A program made the position numbers and the translations under genes. Below the pieces are notes generated by a model that worked only from the letters and a program-made list of their open reading frames with translations, searched no databases and was not told the origin of the DNA. 14,861 nt of DNA from K189A clade bacterium (GTDB lineage: Bacteria > Pseudomonadota > Gammaproteobacteria > Pseudomonadales > Azotimanducaceae): assembly GCA_007571095.1 (NCBI GenBank), contig RKSB01000164.1, forward strand, positions 1 through 14,861, written 5' to 3'. Shown here piece after piece: positions 13,841 to 14,861 of the stretch (its first letter is position 1; each line of letters starts with the position of its first letter).

Positions 13841-14861
13841 TTGCCTTCTCGCGAAGCGCGTTCAGCCGACAGTCAAACTGATCCGGCTGCCGGAGTAAAC
13901 AGGCTCAGCCCCCTCATTCCGGTAGTCGGCATGCTCTTTTTTGTGCTTGTTGCGGGCCTGCTGATTTATGCACTCACCCAGCGTTCGGCTCGGCAGGAAA
14001 AAAAGGATTCGGCCTATGCCTTTGAACGGCAGCCCGATGGCCCGTCTATTTCGCTGAACGCTGGTCTGAATGAGGTTCTGGCTGGCTCTTCAGGCCGTGT
14101 CGTCGAACCTGCGACAACGGCACCGCCGCCTTCGGAGGAGTTGCCCGATTTTGTTTTGGTACCGGAGGCTCTTCAGGAATTAGTGCCAGAGGATGTCGAA
14201 CAGGCTGAAGAGATAGCCACCCACCATCAGCGGCTGTTTCTTGACGGTCTGCTGTCTCCCACTGTGATAAGAATAAGCAGCCCGCCGCCAGAAGTGTCTT
14301 CCCGTGATACAGCACAGAGGGCATTTAACAGTTCTTTTGAGGGTATTGATCAAGACTTGGAGCAGGCACTTTCAGCGGGTCAGAACCTGTCCGCTCGATT
14401 GCCGAATAGCCTTTCTGCTGCCGAAAAAACCGATAACTACCGAAATTTCCTCAATCGGACACAACCGATTGGCTATCGTCATGCTCAACCCAGGCCACCG
14501 CCGAAAGATTATCGACTGAAAGCCGGTACTCTCATCAGTGCTTTGCTGCTGACATCAGTCAACACAGATTTACCGGGCATGATGATTGCCCAGGTCAGCC
14601 GCAATGTACATGACAGTCAGCACATGCAGGCATTGCTGATTCCTGCTGGCAGCAGGCTTGTGGGCAGATACGACAGTCGAGTCGGCTTTGGTCAAAGGAG
14701 AATTCTGGCCGTCTGGCAGCAGTTGCAGTTTCCGAATGGGTCGACCCTTGAATTGGACAGGTTGCCGACGGTTGAGCCTTCAGGCGAGTCGGGTGTGCAA
14801 GCCAGCGTTGATAACAAGGCTGTGCAGGCCATCAGTGGTGCCGCCGCCCTGTCGGTGGTTG
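13841..14861 (+). CDS. trbI: TrbI/VirB10-like core protein (3' end outside window)
   Basis: Energy-sensing T4SS core subunit that spans both membranes and pairs with TrbG. The frame is open to the right edge, giving 340 residues without the end. With a TTG start at 13841, a cytoplasmic tail of about 25 residues precedes one membrane helix (26-47, LIPVVGMLFFVLVAGLLIYA). A long acidic and proline-containing periplasmic linker follows. From about residue 223 the conserved VirB10 barrel domain begins: YRLKAGTLISALLLTSVNTD, then LPGMMIAQVSRNVHDS, LIPAGSRLVGRYDSRVGFGQ and ILAVWQQLQFPNGSTLEL. The window ends before the outer-membrane antenna. No ATG or GTG lies between the pilV stop and the membrane helix, and TTG has no clear Shine-Dalgarno, so the start is uncertain. 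It lies 9.3 kb after trbG, with the pil block between them. Confidence 0.92.
   Translation, partial: MPSREARSADSQTDPAAGVNRLSPLIPVVGMLFFVLVAGLLIYALTQRSARQEKKDSAYAFERQPDGPSISLNAGLNEVLAGSSGRVVEPATTAPPPSEELPDFVLVPEALQELVPEDVEQAEEIATHHQRLFLDGLLSPTVIRISSPPPEVSSRDTAQRAFNSSFEGIDQDLEQALSAGQNLSARLPNSLSAAEKTDNYRNFLNRTQPIGYRHAQPRPPPKDYRLKAGTLISALLLTSVNTDLPGMMIAQVSRNVHDSQHMQALLIPAGSRLVGRYDSRVGFGQRRILAVWQQLQFPNGSTLELDRLPTVEPSGESGVQASVDNKAVQAISGAAALSVV

Noticed and set aside
13528..13881. A 117-codon plus-strand frame overlapping the end of pilV and the start of trbI.
   Set aside because: It lies out of frame inside pilV, has no motif, and its end runs into the well-supported trbI frame.
13300..14861. Possible shufflon (R64-type inverted 19-base sites) at the 3' end of pilV.
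   Set aside because: I saw no repeated or inverted site around the pilV end, and the next sequence is trbI rather than alternative pilV ends or a recombinase.
1..14861. CRISPR arrays, tRNA or rRNA genes, insertion-sequence transposases, attachment sites, an origin of transfer.
   Set aside because: No regularly spaced direct repeats, no cloverleaf or rRNA-like stretches, and no transposase or integrase motifs were found by eye on either strand.

Overview
The window holds most of one long, plus-strand gene cluster that mixes two envelope machines. The first is a P-type (RP4 trb / VirB-like) conjugative type IV secretion system: trbJ (VirB5), trbL (VirB6), trbF (VirB8), trbG (VirB9), trbC (VirB2) and the 5' part of trbI (VirB10). 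The second is an R64/IncI-type type IVb thin pilus: lipoprotein pilL, secretin pilN, pilO, pilP, ATPase pilQ, inner-membrane platform pilR, major prepilin pilS, a small pilin-like gene, and minor tip pilin pilV. This suggests an integrative conjugative element or conjugative plasmid of a Gram-negative proteobacterium. Two lipoproteins, a secretin and a full VirB core show an outer membrane. Base composition is moderately GC-rich. Nothing here fixes the genus.

Layout: a short hairpin over the trbJ start (11-27); trbJ-trbL (25-1963); a minus-strand pentapeptide-repeat gene that breaks the operon (1983-2804); a 221-bp divergent intergenic region (2805-3025); then trbF-trbG-pilL-pilN-pilO-pilP-pilQ-trbC-pilR-pilS-X-pilV-trbI (3026 to the right edge). 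From trbF on, genes overlap by 1-8 bases or lie a few tens of bases apart. Several junctions between the two systems are themselves overlaps: trbG/pilL shares ATGA, and pilQ/trbC overlaps by 8 bases. The two machines are therefore co-transcribed and probably translationally coupled.

How the genes may work together: TrbC, TrbJ, TrbL, TrbF, TrbG and TrbI would form the conjugation channel and pilus. PilS and PilV, driven by PilQ and PilR and exported through the PilN secretin with PilL, PilO and PilP, would form a thin pilus for mate recognition or stabilisation. The window lacks VirB4/TrbE, VirB3/TrbD, a dedicated VirB11/TrbB, a TrbH lipoprotein, a prepilin peptidase, a lytic transglycosylase, the relaxase and the coupling protein. 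They must lie outside, or be replaced. PilQ sits exactly where trbB normally precedes trbC.

Most unusual: the interleaving of the two systems; PilQ in the TrbB slot; a pilin-like protein between pilS and pilV that begins at the mature pilin position with no leader; an antisense pentapeptide-repeat gene inside the operon; and a translation-start hairpin at trbJ.
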